Shown here: positions 35,062 to 43,993 of the stretch, piece by piece
Position numbering within the stretch: the first letter of the stretch is position 1
Layout of the letters: every line of letters begins with the position of its first letter
Source of the DNA: Zeaxanthinibacter sp. PT1
GTDB lineage: Bacteria > Bacteroidota > Bacteroidia > Flavobacteriales > Flavobacteriaceae
Direction: 5' to 3'
NCBI RefSeq assembly: GCF_028464225.1
Contig: NZ_JAQPCN010000005.1
Span: 184,382 to 248,381, forward strand
Length of the DNA: 64,000 nucleotides
The notes under the pieces: generated by a model
What the model was told of the DNA's origin: nothing
The model's database searches: none
Seen by the model: the letters and a program-made list of their open reading frames with translations, nothing else
Program-made: the position numbers and the translations under genes

Positions 35062-35880
35062 ATGGATGGATTAAGCATCTCGGTGATCATAAGTACCTAC
35101 AATGCAGAAGAATGGCTGGAAAAAGTGCTCTGGGGTTTTAATTGCCAGACTTTCAGGAATTTTGAGGTTGTTATCGCAGATGATGGATCGGGACCCAAAA
35201 CCCGCGAGCTCCTTGAGAGAATGAAGAAGGAGGTGTTTTACCCGATTATCCATGTCTGGCAGGAAGACGATGGGTTCCAGAAATCGAGGATTCTTAACAA
35301 GTCGGTTCTAGCTTGCAACACAGACTATATAATCATGACCGATGGTGATTGCATCCCTCGTGAAGATTTTGTCGAGGTACACTATATTAATAAGGAAAAA
35401 GGGTATTTCATCTCGGGGGGCTATTATATGTTGCCGATGAATATATCCAAGCTGATCAGCAAGGAGGATATAGAACAGCAGAAATGTTTTCACCTACCCT
35501 GGTTAAAAGAAAAAGGAATCCCTAAAACATTCAAGAACAGCAAACTTTCTTCAAGGGGTATTATTTCCAAGGTTTTGAATACAATTACGCCAACCAATGC
35601 GAGTTGGAACGGGCACAATGCTTCAGGTTGGAAAAAAGATATCTTAAATGTGAACGGGTTTGATGAACGTATGCAATACGGAGGGCAGGACAGGGAATTG
35701 GGGGAACGTCTCTTCAATTTCGGGATCAAATCCAAACAGCTGAGATACAGCGCCGTTTGTGTTCACCTGGATCATAAAAGAGGGTATAAGACCAAGGAGT
35801 CTATAGACAAGAATATGTCTATTCGGAAAAAAACAAAAAAGGAAAAAAGAGTGTGGACACACTACGGCATTACCAAGTAA
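35062..35880 (+). CDS. Glycosyltransferase family 2 (with GT7-like C-terminal part)
   Basis: A 272-aa cytosolic GT-A enzyme for surface polysaccharide. The N-terminus ISVIISTYNAEEWLEKVLWG and VVIADDGSGPKTRE bind the nucleotide; DGDCIPREDF (DxD motif) coordinates the metal. The C-terminal WNGHNASGWKKDILNVNGFD and GGQDRELGERL are those of the galactosyltransferase-like GT7_C region, so it probably transfers Gal or GalNAc. ATG 35062 is preferred over 34981, because the upstream part would overlap the promoter. Its last 19 bases overlap the convergent GT gene. Confidence 0.9.
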   Translation: MDGLSISVIISTYNAEEWLEKVLWGFNCQTFRNFEVVIADDGSGPKTRELLERMKKEVFYPIIHVWQEDDGFQKSRILNKSVLACNTDYIIMTDGDCIPREDFVEVHYINKEKGYFISGGYYMLPMNISKLISKEDIEQQKCFHLPWLKEKGIPKTFKNSKLSSRGIISKVLNTITPTNASWNGHNASGWKKDILNVNGFDERMQYGGQDRELGERLFNFGIKSKQLRYSAVCVHLDHKRGYKTKESIDKNMSIRKKTKKEKRVWTHYGITK

Positions 35881-36656
35881 TAGGTAAGCTCGTTCTTTTT
35901 TTCTAATTTCTTGAGTTCGCGGTATCGCTCCAGGTCTCCAAGGGCGTTTAAGTAACAGATCGTCAGACCTTTTTTGCCGTCAAAGATTCCCAGCCTAAGA
36001 ACGTAATGGTTAAAGAATTTCCAGGCAGGTTTAAAAATCATGTACAACACGTTGTAGGGACTTTCCTTGTAGAAATCCTCTTTGGCCTTCAGCCTGCCGT
36101 AAGACAACATTTTAGCCTTGTAATCTTCGTAGTTCTTGTAGCAGTAATGGGTAAGTTTTTCTCTTAAAATACCCGATTTTCCACGAACATCCAGGGTTTC
36201 GTGAACGATCTTTTTGTCGGAGAAACTTACTTTGCTCTTGCGGAATAAACGGTAATTCTTATCGGTCTGCCAGCCACTGAAATTCAAAGGACTATCCTGG
36301 AACATGAATTTTCGATAGAACCAGTATGCCACACAGTCCGTATTACTATTTACTGTAGCTATTATCTCTTCCTTAAGCGGCTCTGAGACTACTTCATCTG
36401 CATCCACGAAAAGGACCCAGTCATGGGAGGCCTGTTTAAGGGTATAAGACTTCTGCAGGGTGAAATTGGTGAAAGGGTGTTGAATGACTTTCACTTTAGG
36501 GTGAGCGCTAAGGTATTCGAATGTGCCATCTGTACTGAACGAGTCTACAACAATGATCTCATCTGCAAAGCTCACAGAATCAATGCATTTTTCTATGTAG
36601 CCCATCTCGTTATACGTAATGATGAGGGCTGAAATTTTCTCTTTGTTATTACTCAT
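35862..36656 (-). CDS. Glycosyltransferase family 2 (WaaE/KdtX-like)
   Basis: A 264-aa GT-A enzyme of LPS-core type. It shows ISALIITYNEMGYIEKCIDS, IIVVDSFSTDGTFEY and the DxD-like VLFVDADEVVSEPL. The later HETLDVRGKSGILREKLTHY region is typical of WaaE/KdtX-like glucosyltransferases acting on lipid A-core heptose or similar. It is convergent with the neighbouring GT and shares 19 coding bases with it. A TAGTTTTG box lies 38 bases before the start. Confidence 0.9.
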   Translation of the reverse strand: MSNNKEKISALIITYNEMGYIEKCIDSVSFADEIIVVDSFSTDGTFEYLSAHPKVKVIQHPFTNFTLQKSYTLKQASHDWVLFVDADEVVSEPLKEEIIATVNSNTDCVAYWFYRKFMFQDSPLNFSGWQTDKNYRLFRKSKVSFSDKKIVHETLDVRGKSGILREKLTHYCYKNYEDYKAKMLSYGRLKAKEDFYKESPYNVLYMIFKPAWKFFNHYVLRLGIFDGKKGLTICYLNALGDLERYRELKKLEKKNELTYYLVMP

Positions 36657-36694
36657 AAGTTCACATAAGTAGGTAGTCTCTTCTTAAAGACGTA

Positions 36695-36702
36695 CAAAAC
36701 TA
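36695..36702 (-). promoter_or_regulatory. -7 box of the WaaE-like gene
   Basis: The minus strand reads TAGTTTTG, matching TAnnTTTG. It lies 38 bases upstream of the start codon. Confidence 0.4.
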
Positions 36703-36751
36703 TAACTTATTAAAAGAGAAAATAGTATTTTTTGTTTAAAAAGTTCTGGGA

Positions 36752-37567
36752 TCAGACCGCGACATTATACTCCCTTAGTGCATCGTTCAAGGAAGTTTTT
36801 TTGTTCGTACTTTCCTTTCTCTGACCAATGATCAGGGCACAGGGTACCTGGAAATTCCCGGCGGGGAATTCCTTGGTATAGCTTCCCGGGATCACTACAG
36901 ACCTGGCCGGTACAACACCTTTGTATTCCTTAGCTTCCTTACCGGTCACATCAATAATCTTGGTAGAACCGGTTAGGACTACATTGGCACCCAGTACAGC
37001 TTCTGTCTCTACCCGTACACCTTCGACGACAATACATCGACTCCCGATAAAGGCATTGTCTTCAATAATGACCGGCGAAGCTTGCAAAGGTTCTAAAACA
37101 CCGCCAATACCTACACCACCACTCAGGTGTACATTTTTGCCGATCTGCGCACAACTACCCACTGTCGCCCAGGTGTCCACCATGGTACCGGTATCTACGT
37201 ACGCACCTATATTAACATAGCTAGGCATAAGGATGGTTCCCGGTGCAATATAAGCGCCATGCCGGGCAACGGCATTGGGAACAACACGAATTCCTTTAGC
37301 TTCATACCCTTTCTTCAGCGGGATTTTATCATGATATTCAAATATGCCTGCTTTCAGGGTCTCCATTTTCTGGATAGGGAAATACAGAACTACAGCTTTT
37401 TTTACCCATTCATTGATCTGCCATCCTTGTTCCGTAGGGGCTGCACATCTTAAAGTACCTTCGTCAATAAGCCGAATGACCTCGCGTATACTGTCCTGGG
37501 TTTCCTGTTGCTTTAATAACTCACGGTCTTCCCATGCCTTCTCAATGCGTTGCTGTAGTTCCTGCAT
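36752..37567 (-). CDS. dapD: Tetrahydrodipicolinate N-succinyltransferase
   Basis: Succinylates tetrahydrodipicolinate in the succinylase branch of diaminopimelate/lysine synthesis (271 aa, trimeric left-handed beta-helix). The N-terminal helical domain is followed by hexapeptide repeats (GAYIAPGTILMPSYVNIGAY to GSCAQIGKNVHLSGGVGIGG) and the acceptor-site loop NAFIGSRCIVVEG. It shows that this organism uses succinylated intermediates. A TATATTTG box lies upstream on the same strand. It is divergent from ruvX. Confidence 0.96.
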   Translation of the reverse strand: MQELQQRIEKAWEDRELLKQQETQDSIREVIRLIDEGTLRCAAPTEQGWQINEWVKKAVVLYFPIQKMETLKAGIFEYHDKIPLKKGYEAKGIRVVPNAVARHGAYIAPGTILMPSYVNIGAYVDTGTMVDTWATVGSCAQIGKNVHLSGGVGIGGVLEPLQASPVIIEDNAFIGSRCIVVEGVRVETEAVLGANVVLTGSTKIIDVTGKEAKEYKGVVPARSVVIPGSYTKEFPAGNFQVPCALIIGQRKESTNKKTSLNDALREYNVAV

Positions 37568-37584
37568 ACTTGTTAAAATTTCTG

Positions 37585-37592
37585 CAAATATA
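37585..37592 (-). promoter_or_regulatory. dapD -7 box
   Basis: The minus strand reads TATATTTG, 17 bases before the dapD ATG. Confidence 0.5.
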
Positions 37593-37646
37593 GGTGCTGT
37601 AGCCCTAATTCGTGGGCTAATTTTACAGCTGTAACAATTAAACCGC

Positions 37647-37654
37647 TATTTTTG
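37647..37654 (+). promoter_or_regulatory. ruvX -7 box, nearly leaderless
   Basis: TATTTTTG ends 8 bases before the ruvX ATG at 37663, so the transcript would start within a few bases of the start codon. Confidence 0.45.
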
Positions 37655-37662
37655 CCAAAAAT

Positions 37663-38073
37663 ATGGGAAGAATCCTCGCAATAGATTACGGAAAGGTTAG
37701 AACAGGGATAGCTGTAACGGATGAAATGCAGTTAATTGCCTCCGGATTAACCACTGTTCCGACCAAAGAGTTACTCGATTTTCTGAAGCAGTATGTTCAA
37801 GAAGAAAAAGTTAGCCAGATCGTGGTTGGAGAGCCCAGGCAGATGGACAATACCCCTTCTGAATCCGAGGTCCTGATACAGCCATTCCTTAAACGGTTAA
37901 AGGAACAATTACCCGAAATACCGGTGGACCGGCAGGACGAGCGATTCACCTCTAAAATGGCAGCACAGTCTATGATAGACAGTGGAGCCAAGAAAAAACA
38001 TCGCAGGAAAAAAGAATTACTTGACGAGATCAGTGCTACGATAATCCTGCAAGCTTACATGGATCGATATTAG
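37663..38073 (+). CDS. ruvX: Putative pre-16S rRNA nuclease / Holliday junction resolvase YqgF
   Basis: RNase H-fold nuclease (136 aa) linked to 16S rRNA 5'-end maturation. Motifs: MGRILAIDYGKVRTGIAVTD with the first catalytic Asp, VVGEPRQMDNTPSE with Glu, and DERFTSKMAAQSM. The typical C-terminal KKKHRRKKELLDEISATIIL closes the active site. First of a ruvX-def-DUF5606 group. Confidence 0.95.
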   Translation: MGRILAIDYGKVRTGIAVTDEMQLIASGLTTVPTKELLDFLKQYVQEEKVSQIVVGEPRQMDNTPSESEVLIQPFLKRLKEQLPEIPVDRQDERFTSKMAAQSMIDSGAKKKHRRKKELLDEISATIILQAYMDRY

Positions 38074-38154
38074 GAGGTATACTTCCCGATCAAATTTTAA
38101 AATTAAAGGTCTTTCCGGTTCAGGAAGGACGCAGTTATTTAAATAGCGTTTAGA

Positions 38155-38745
38155 ATGATTTTACCGATTATCGCATACGGAGACCCTGTACTTAGAAAGG
38201 TAGGGGAAGAGATAGACCAGGATTATCCAAAACTGGAAGAACTAATAGAGAATATGTGGGAAACTATGTACCATGCCAATGGGGTGGGTCTTGCGGCTCC
38301 CCAGATCGGCTTACCTATCCGCTTATTCTTAGTAGATGCATCTCCTTTCGCTGAAGATGATGAACTGTCCGAGGAGGAAAGAGCACAATTGGAAGGTTTT
38401 AAGAAGGTATTTATCAATGCGGAGATATTGGAAGAGGATGGAAATCCTTGGGCTTTTAACGAAGGATGCCTGAGTATACCCGAAATTCGCGAAGATGTGC
38501 AGCGTAATGAGCAGATTACCATCCGGTATATGGATGAGAATTTTAAGCAATTCGAGGAAACTTTTGACGGTCTGCTGGCGAGGGTGATCCAACACGAATA
38601 TGACCATATTGAAGGGATACTGTTTACCGATAAATTATCGTCGCTTAAAAAACGCCTCCTCAAAGGAAAGCTCAGTAATATTTCCAAAGGGAAGGTCAAT
38701 GTAGATTATCGCATGCGATTCCCGGAGTTGAAAAAAGCGCGATAA
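38155..38745 (+). CDS. def: Peptide deformylase
   Basis: Removes the N-formyl group from new proteins; iron or zinc metallo-enzyme (196 aa). All three motifs are present: GVGLAAPQIG (motif I), EGCLSIPEIRED (motif II, with metal Cys) and VIQHEYDHIEGILF (motif III, HExxH). A ~20-residue acidic insertion (AEDDELSEEERAQLEGF) between motifs I and II is usual in Bacteroidota forms. It is 81 bases after ruvX. Confidence 0.97.
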   Translation: MILPIIAYGDPVLRKVGEEIDQDYPKLEELIENMWETMYHANGVGLAAPQIGLPIRLFLVDASPFAEDDELSEEERAQLEGFKKVFINAEILEEDGNPWAFNEGCLSIPEIREDVQRNEQITIRYMDENFKQFEETFDGLLARVIQHEYDHIEGILFTDKLSSLKKRLLKGKLSNISKGKVNVDYRMRFPELKKAR

Positions 38746-38800
38746 TGGATTTAATAATCCACACAAAATTTTAATCTTTGCCCCCTATTTTAAAAAGCCT

Positions 38801-39226
38801 ATGAGTTTAGAAAAGATATTATCGATCGGAGGACGTCCGGGATTATATAAATTACTGACCCAGACCAGGACAGGTTTTGTTGCAGAATCGCTGCAAGACG
38901 GAAAGAAGATCACGGTTGGGATGACTAACAATGTAAGTGTGTTGTCAGAGATCGCTATCTATACCCTGGAAGAAGAATTGCCATTGAGAGCAGTGTTCCA
39001 AAAGATCAAAGAAAAGGAGAATGGCGAAAAAACAAGTGTAAAGCACAAGGACGACAAGATAAAACTTGAGGAATATTTTTTTGAAGTCCTCCCTAACTAC
39101 GATGAGGACAGGGTATATGCCAGTGATATTAAAAAAGTAATACAATGGTATAACCTACTCCACGATAATGGGATCACAGATTTTAGTGAACCCGAAGAAG
39201 AAAAATCTTCAGAAGAAAAAGAATAA
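38801..39226 (+). CDS. DUF5606 protein
   Basis: A 141-aa cytosolic protein, start MSLEKILSIGGRPGLYKLL, matching Bacteroidota family DUF5606. It begins like an Sm-/translation-protein-like beta fold (GFVAESLQDGKKITVGMTNN) and ends in a Glu/Lys/Ser-rich low-complexity tail. Function unknown; constant linkage to def and mazG in related genomes, as I recall, suggests a housekeeping role. A terminator overlaps its end. Confidence 0.88.
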   Translation: MSLEKILSIGGRPGLYKLLTQTRTGFVAESLQDGKKITVGMTNNVSVLSEIAIYTLEEELPLRAVFQKIKEKENGEKTSVKHKDDKIKLEEYFFEVLPNYDEDRVYASDIKKVIQWYNLLHDNGITDFSEPEEEKSSEEKE

Positions 39227-39256
39227 AAAAAAGCCTTCATTTTGAAGGCTTTTTTT
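39225..39256. terminator. Bidirectional terminator between DUF5606 and the S10 peptidase gene
   Basis: AAAAAAAGCCTTCA pairs with TGAAGGCTTTTTTT around TTT, with runs on both sides, and ends both convergent transcripts. Confidence 0.9.
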
Positions 39257-39266
39257 GTGGCTCCAC

Positions 39267-40781
39267 TTAAGGTGAAGTGTTTCGGATAAATTCGGCTACG
39301 TCTTCCTTGAATTTAGCCAGGGAAGGTGGGTGGGTATACATCATGTGTCCGGCCTCGTAATACTTCATTTCTATATTATTTTTGATCTCTTCTTTAAGCC
39401 CAAGGTGGTTTATGCTGTGTTCTACACCGTAGAACACGGTCGCAAGGTCATAGATACCATTGAGCACCAGCACTTTCATGTTCGGATCCCTGGACATGGC
39501 CTGTGCCATATCTATCCCGGTATTGATAGCAGCCTGTGTGCCCCAGCGCGAGTTACCTTCGTGATTCCAGTCCCATTTAAAACCTTTCCTTCTTCCTGCA
39601 GTGATCGAATAGTTTAATTCCTTATCTACCTTAAGGTCTCCATAAAAGTAATCCAGGAATCCGGCGATATAGGCCGGGGAAATAGCAAGGCTCTGAGGGT
39701 CATGATCTCCTTCTTGTGCAAGCAAATCCTGGTTAATACCGACGAAACGGGAATCGAGTCGGCCTACCAGCTCTCCCTCTTCCCTCAATAGTTCTGCAAA
39801 GAATTCGCTGGCGGTAACACGGAGGTCGGCCTTCAACCAGAATTCTGTACTGGTACCTGTATACCGTCCCAGTTTTTCCGCTATATCACGCTTGTTTTCC
39901 GGCTTAAGCTGATCCCCTTGAAACAGTGCTGTGGTGTACTCCTGTTCCGTAAAATCCCTTATTTCATCCAGGAAGGTGAATACGTCTTCCTGCTTATCCG
40001 GAATCTTATCATGGTACCAGGCCGTTGCGGCATAGGTGGGCAGGTGAACAATGTAGGGCAAGTCATCTCCCGGGGGGAAAATAAGGGTTCTCAGGTCAAA
40101 AACTGCTGAGACCATAATTACACCGTTCATAGCAATACCCTGGCCCAATAGTTTATTCATAAGACCGGCATTCCTAAAAGTTCCATAGCTTTCCCCCAGG
40201 AGGTACTTAGGACTATTCATCCTGTCGTATTCGATCAGGAACTGCGTTATAAAGAGCGACAGGCTTCGAATATCCTGGTCCACTCCCCAGAAATCCTCAA
40301 ACTTAGCGTCCCCCACAGGGATGCTCAAACCTGTTCCCACAGGGTCTATCATGACGAGGTCTGCAACATCCAATATAGAATGGTTGTTATTAACCACGCG
40401 GTAAGGAGCGGCCGGTGTGGGTTGCGGGTCTTCTACCACGATACGTTTAGGGCCAAGTACGCCCATATGTAGCCAGAAAGATGAGGATCCGGGTCCTCCG
40501 TTAAAGGCAAAGACTACCGGCCTCCTCCTGGTGGCTACCCCACGCCTGGTGTCCCTGGCGTAATAGGTGAAACCCATCAGGGCAATGGGTTTGTTGTTTT
40601 CATCCCTCACCTTGAAGGTACCCGCTTTTGCGGTAAGAAAGATAGTGCTTCCGCCCACATTGACCTGCTGAATAGTGGTGGCTACTTTAGCTTCCGGAAT
40701 GGTGTCCTTAGACTGCTGTGCAGGCAGGGAGAAGGATAACAGGGCAAGACAAATGGCTAAAAAGGTGTATTTATTATTCAT
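39267..40781 (-). CDS. S10 family serine carboxypeptidase, exported
   Basis: A 504-aa exported alpha/beta-hydrolase of peptidase family S10. Signal peptide about 1-21 (LLSFSLPAQ). The oxyanion/substrate motif is FAFNGGPGSSSFWLHMG, the catalytic Ser is S198 in LLGESYGTFR, the Asp is in VLVLNGIYDLATVF and the His in YYEAGHMMYTHP. It would release C-terminal residues of peptides. Last gene of the eight-gene operon starting at 48343; its start overlaps the GH20 gene by 8 bases. Confidence 0.94.
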   Translation of the reverse strand: MNNKYTFLAICLALLSFSLPAQQSKDTIPEAKVATTIQQVNVGGSTIFLTAKAGTFKVRDENNKPIALMGFTYYARDTRRGVATRRRPVVFAFNGGPGSSSFWLHMGVLGPKRIVVEDPQPTPAAPYRVVNNNHSILDVADLVMIDPVGTGLSIPVGDAKFEDFWGVDQDIRSLSLFITQFLIEYDRMNSPKYLLGESYGTFRNAGLMNKLLGQGIAMNGVIMVSAVFDLRTLIFPPGDDLPYIVHLPTYAATAWYHDKIPDKQEDVFTFLDEIRDFTEQEYTTALFQGDQLKPENKRDIAEKLGRYTGTSTEFWLKADLRVTASEFFAELLREEGELVGRLDSRFVGINQDLLAQEGDHDPQSLAISPAYIAGFLDYFYGDLKVDKELNYSITAGRRKGFKWDWNHEGNSRWGTQAAINTGIDMAQAMSRDPNMKVLVLNGIYDLATVFYGVEHSINHLGLKEEIKNNIEMKYYEAGHMMYTHPPSLAKFKEDVAEFIRNTSP

Positions 40782-42399
40782 CTTCTGTCGCTTCAGGGGT
40801 TAACTCAAGTTCTCCTAATTCCCAGTCCACTTTATCAGAGGGGTAGTAAGCAATATTCATTCTTTGTAAATACGGCAATTGCCTGGCGAGGCGATTGCTG
40901 TAATCTTCCCAGTTGCGATTTTCGTCCGGTGTCCATCCCAGTTCTGCGTACCCGATAGCCCTTGGAAATGCGAGGTACTCCAATTCTTCGCTGTTACTGA
41001 TGGTCTCTGACCAAAGCGGTGCTTCTATTCCGAGGATATGTTCCCTGGGGATATTTGCAGAGTAGGTAACCGGGCTCCAGGTGTAGGCGCTGTCCACCGG
41101 GATGTAAGCAGCCCAATGAAGACCGTGTTTAGAGGAAGGATCGTACTGCATGTCCAGGTAGGCTTTTTTGGCCGGGGACATAATCACTTTTAATCCTTTT
41201 TTAACCGCCTCAGTGGCATTTTCTTCGCTTGCCCAGAATTGAGCAATGCTGTTCTTGCTAACATTAGCCGTGGCAATCTCATCCCATCCTATCATGGTCT
41301 TACCGTGTTTTTCAACGATCTTCTCCACTTTTTCTATGAAGTAAACATAGTCGTTCTTTTTGGTGGCATGACTTTCATCTCCCCCGATATGGATATAAGG
41401 CCCAGGGGTCATAGTAACCAGCTCTCCAATGACTTCGTCTATAAATTTATATACATAGTCCTTTCGGGTATCCCAGGTGCTGAACCCCACCTTGGTGCCC
41501 TCGTATAATTCAGGTTTTTTACCGTTACCATTGAGTTCGGGATAGGCGACAGAGGCGGCATTGGTATGCCCCGGCATATCTATTTCCGGCACTACCGTGA
41601 TATAATGCTTTGCTGCATATTCCACGAGCTCCATATATTCTTCCTGTGTATAAAAACCACCGGACTCACCACCTACCTCAGTTTGACCGCCCACCTCGGT
41701 AAGTTTTGGCCAGGATTTTATTTCAATTCTCCAACCCTGGTCATCCGTAAGGTGAATATGAAAGGTGTTATACTTATAATAGGCCAGGGCGTCTATGTAC
41801 TTTTTTACTTCATCCACCGTAAAGAAGTGGCGGGCGACATCTAACATAGCACCCCTGTACACCAGCGAAGGCTTATCCTTGATCAACCCGGTTGGTATAG
41901 GCCAGATTGGGTGTTCGGCCAGGGTGTCGTTCGCGAAATTCGGAAGAAGTTGCCTTATGGTCTGTACGCCCCTGAAGGCTCCTTCCGGGGTATGTGCCTC
42001 GAGCAGGATAGAATCCCGGCTGATTTTCAATTTGTACGCCTCGGGACTGTCATAGAGCGTATCTTCAGACTTCACTATGAATATTCCACGCTTGGTAATT
42101 AAAGGTTCGGTGGGTTTCAGGGGAATCTCCAGCGATGTAACGGCAGCAATCTTTTCAGCAAGAAAGCGCCCGACTTCCCGGAATTCCACGGGATCGTTGT
42201 CGATGAAAAGAACCGTGTTCTTATCCAGGCCAAAAGCATCATGGGTAGCTTCTATGTGCAGTGGTTTCGGTATTAGCGCTGCCTGTTCAATATCTGTCGG
42301 CGGGAAAGTAATTCCTCTCTCTTCCTCTGAATTACAGGAGAGATGAATTGAGAGCCCTACTAATATGATCAGGGATCGGAAAAGGATGAAATTCTTCAT
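40774..42399 (-). CDS. Beta-N-acetylhexosaminidase, GH20 lipoprotein
   Basis: A 541-aa lipoprotein (IHLSC, Cys 22) that releases terminal N-acetylhexosamine from chitin fragments, glycans or muropeptides. GH20b N-domain (35-170), then the catalytic barrel: FHIHLTDDQGWRIEI, TVVPEIDMPGHT and HIGGDESHAT, with the catalytic pair D341-E342. Fully canonical. Placed between an SGNH hydrolase and an S10 peptidase, it suggests breakdown of glycopeptides or peptidoglycan-type material. Transcribed within the eight-gene operon. Confidence 0.96.
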   Translation of the reverse strand: MKNFILFRSLIILVGLSIHLSCNSEEERGITFPPTDIEQAALIPKPLHIEATHDAFGLDKNTVLFIDNDPVEFREVGRFLAEKIAAVTSLEIPLKPTEPLITKRGIFIVKSEDTLYDSPEAYKLKISRDSILLEAHTPEGAFRGVQTIRQLLPNFANDTLAEHPIWPIPTGLIKDKPSLVYRGAMLDVARHFFTVDEVKKYIDALAYYKYNTFHIHLTDDQGWRIEIKSWPKLTEVGGQTEVGGESGGFYTQEEYMELVEYAAKHYITVVPEIDMPGHTNAASVAYPELNGNGKKPELYEGTKVGFSTWDTRKDYVYKFIDEVIGELVTMTPGPYIHIGGDESHATKKNDYVYFIEKVEKIVEKHGKTMIGWDEIATANVSKNSIAQFWASEENATEAVKKGLKVIMSPAKKAYLDMQYDPSSKHGLHWAAYIPVDSAYTWSPVTYSANIPREHILGIEAPLWSETISNSEELEYLAFPRAIGYAELGWTPDENRNWEDYSNRLARQLPYLQRMNIAYYPSDKVDWELGELELTPEATEDE

Positions 42400-42418
42400 T
42401 GATGGAATTTTGGTTTAA

Positions 42419-43069
42419 TTAATTTAAATGATTCTTTAATACGTTATACCAGATTTTGTAGCCTTCATCCGTCATGTGAAGACCGTCCTCGAGAAATATG
42501 TCGGGACGTACTTGCTTGTCATCTAGAATCATAGGATCCCAGATATTGACATACGTTAATTGCTTATCTTTTTTACAAAGCCTTTTAAATTTCCTGTTCA
42601 GGCGCTTAAATCGATTTTTAAGGTGCCATCGGGATGGACTGGGTTTTGCTGCGATCAGCAAAACCTGGACACTGTCGTGCTCTTTTTTGATCACTTCTAT
42701 AAGCCCCTTCATTTGTCGCCTGATAACCATAGGTTTGATGTTGTCATTAAGGTCGTTGTCCCCTTCATAAATAATAACTTTTTTCGGTTGATACCGGGAT
42801 ATAAGGTCTTGGGAAAAGTGGCACAGGTCAGCAGTCATGGAACCTCCGAACCCGGAATTGATGACCTGGTACTGCGGGAATAATTCCGGTAATTCCTCCC
42901 AAAGCCGAATACTGGAACTTCCGGTGAATACAACAGTAGGGAGATCCGGTGTCCAAATCGAATCATATCGTTTTACGATAGTATTAACTTCCTCTTGGAA
43001 AGGATGCTGTTGCTGGGCATAGCTAAACTGAATGACTAGCAGGCACGAAAATAAGAGGGATTTATTCAT
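42419..43069 (-). CDS. SGNH/GDSL-type hydrolase, exported
   Basis: A 216-aa exported esterase-like protein (signal MNKSLLFSCLLVIQFSYAQ). The four blocks are TGSSSIRLW (nucleophile Ser), NSGFGGSM (Gly), EGDNDLNDN (Asn) and DGLHMTDEGY (Asp-His dyad). It is likely a deacetylase of sugars or a lysophospholipase-like esterase; its operon position beside GH20 favours carbohydrate O-deacetylation. The gap to the next gene is 19 bases. Confidence 0.88.
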   Translation of the reverse strand: MNKSLLFSCLLVIQFSYAQQQHPFQEEVNTIVKRYDSIWTPDLPTVVFTGSSSIRLWEELPELFPQYQVINSGFGGSMTADLCHFSQDLISRYQPKKVIIYEGDNDLNDNIKPMVIRRQMKGLIEVIKKEHDSVQVLLIAAKPSPSRWHLKNRFKRLNRKFKRLCKKDKQLTYVNIWDPMILDDKQVRPDIFLEDGLHMTDEGYKIWYNVLKNHLN

Positions 43070-43076
43070 ACTTATA

Positions 43077-43952
43077 CTATTGATTTATCCTATTGGTCAG
43101 TTCTTCGGCCAGCATCCAGTCATAGACCCTCGATATCCAGTCATCGGAAGGTAGTCCCTGGCTTTTCATCCCAAAACCGTGTCCGCCTTTGGAATACATA
43201 TGAAGCCCTGCGGGCAGACTGTTATTCAACCAGGAGGAGTATAGCTCTACACTTCCCGGTGCAAGTAGTAAAGGGTCGTCAGAAGCACAGATGACCAGCA
43301 TTGGTGGTGCGCTTTCCGGAGGGTCCTGTACCGGCATCGCTGTGGTCCAGGGGTACACCGGGACCAGGAAATCCGGGCGGTTAGATTCGTCGTAAGAGTA
43401 GGCGACTCCCATCAATACAGCACCACCGGCAGAAAACCCCATAAACCCGATTTTGTCAGGATTAATGCTATAGGTAGTTGCGTATTTCCTGGCAAAGGAG
43501 ATGGCATTCAACCCGTCTTTTACCGAAAACGGGATCACCGCGGAGACATTCTCCATGATCTCTGCAGGATTAGATTGTGAAGCGACGGTGATCTCTTTAA
43601 CACCATCTTCACCCGTTGGAACGAGTCGATATTTTAGAACAAATGCGGTTATCCCTCTCTCATTGAGCCACTCGGCCACCATTCTTCCTTCGCTCTCAAT
43701 ACTCAGGGCGTACAAACCACCGCCGGGTGCAATGATGACTGCGGTGCCGTTAGGATTTTCGGGTCGGAAAACTTCCATCCGGGGGATGGACACATTCGTG
43801 GTCACCTGGTTATCCCAGATCTGGGAGAAGTATTCTTTTTCGCTACCCGACCAACTGATGGCAGATGCTTTTTCAAACGGCAGGTCGATAACCTCCTGTG
43901 CGGCTATAAAAAGCGGCAGGCAGCTCATCAGGAATAAAGTCAGTTTTTTCAT
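43077..43952 (-). CDS. Alpha/beta-hydrolase, acetyl-xylan-esterase-like, exported
   Basis: A 291-aa exported hydrolase (signal MKKLTLFLMSCLPLFIAAQ). The oxyanion region is VIIAPGGGLYALS, the nucleophile lies in GFMGFSAGGAVLM, the Asp is in CASDDPLLL and the His in SKGGHGFGM. It resembles endo-xylanase-associated esterases and dienelactone-hydrolase-like enzymes. Probable role: removal of acetyl groups from carbohydrate in concert with the adjacent SGNH hydrolase (7-base gap). Confidence 0.87.
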   Translation of the reverse strand: MKKLTLFLMSCLPLFIAAQEVIDLPFEKASAISWSGSEKEYFSQIWDNQVTTNVSIPRMEVFRPENPNGTAVIIAPGGGLYALSIESEGRMVAEWLNERGITAFVLKYRLVPTGEDGVKEITVASQSNPAEIMENVSAVIPFSVKDGLNAISFARKYATTYSINPDKIGFMGFSAGGAVLMGVAYSYDESNRPDFLVPVYPWTTAMPVQDPPESAPPMLVICASDDPLLLAPGSVELYSSWLNNSLPAGLHMYSKGGHGFGMKSQGLPSDDWISRVYDWMLAEELTNRINQ

Positions 43953-43993
43953 TTTTTTGGTTCTGGGTTGGTTGTATTGATATTGTGGCCGGG

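Noticed and set aside
34983..35090. Upstream start (35090) for the ATP-grasp gene
   Set aside because: It would overlap the divergent promoter and the glycosyltransferase start codon; ATG 34982 gives the family-like N-terminus.
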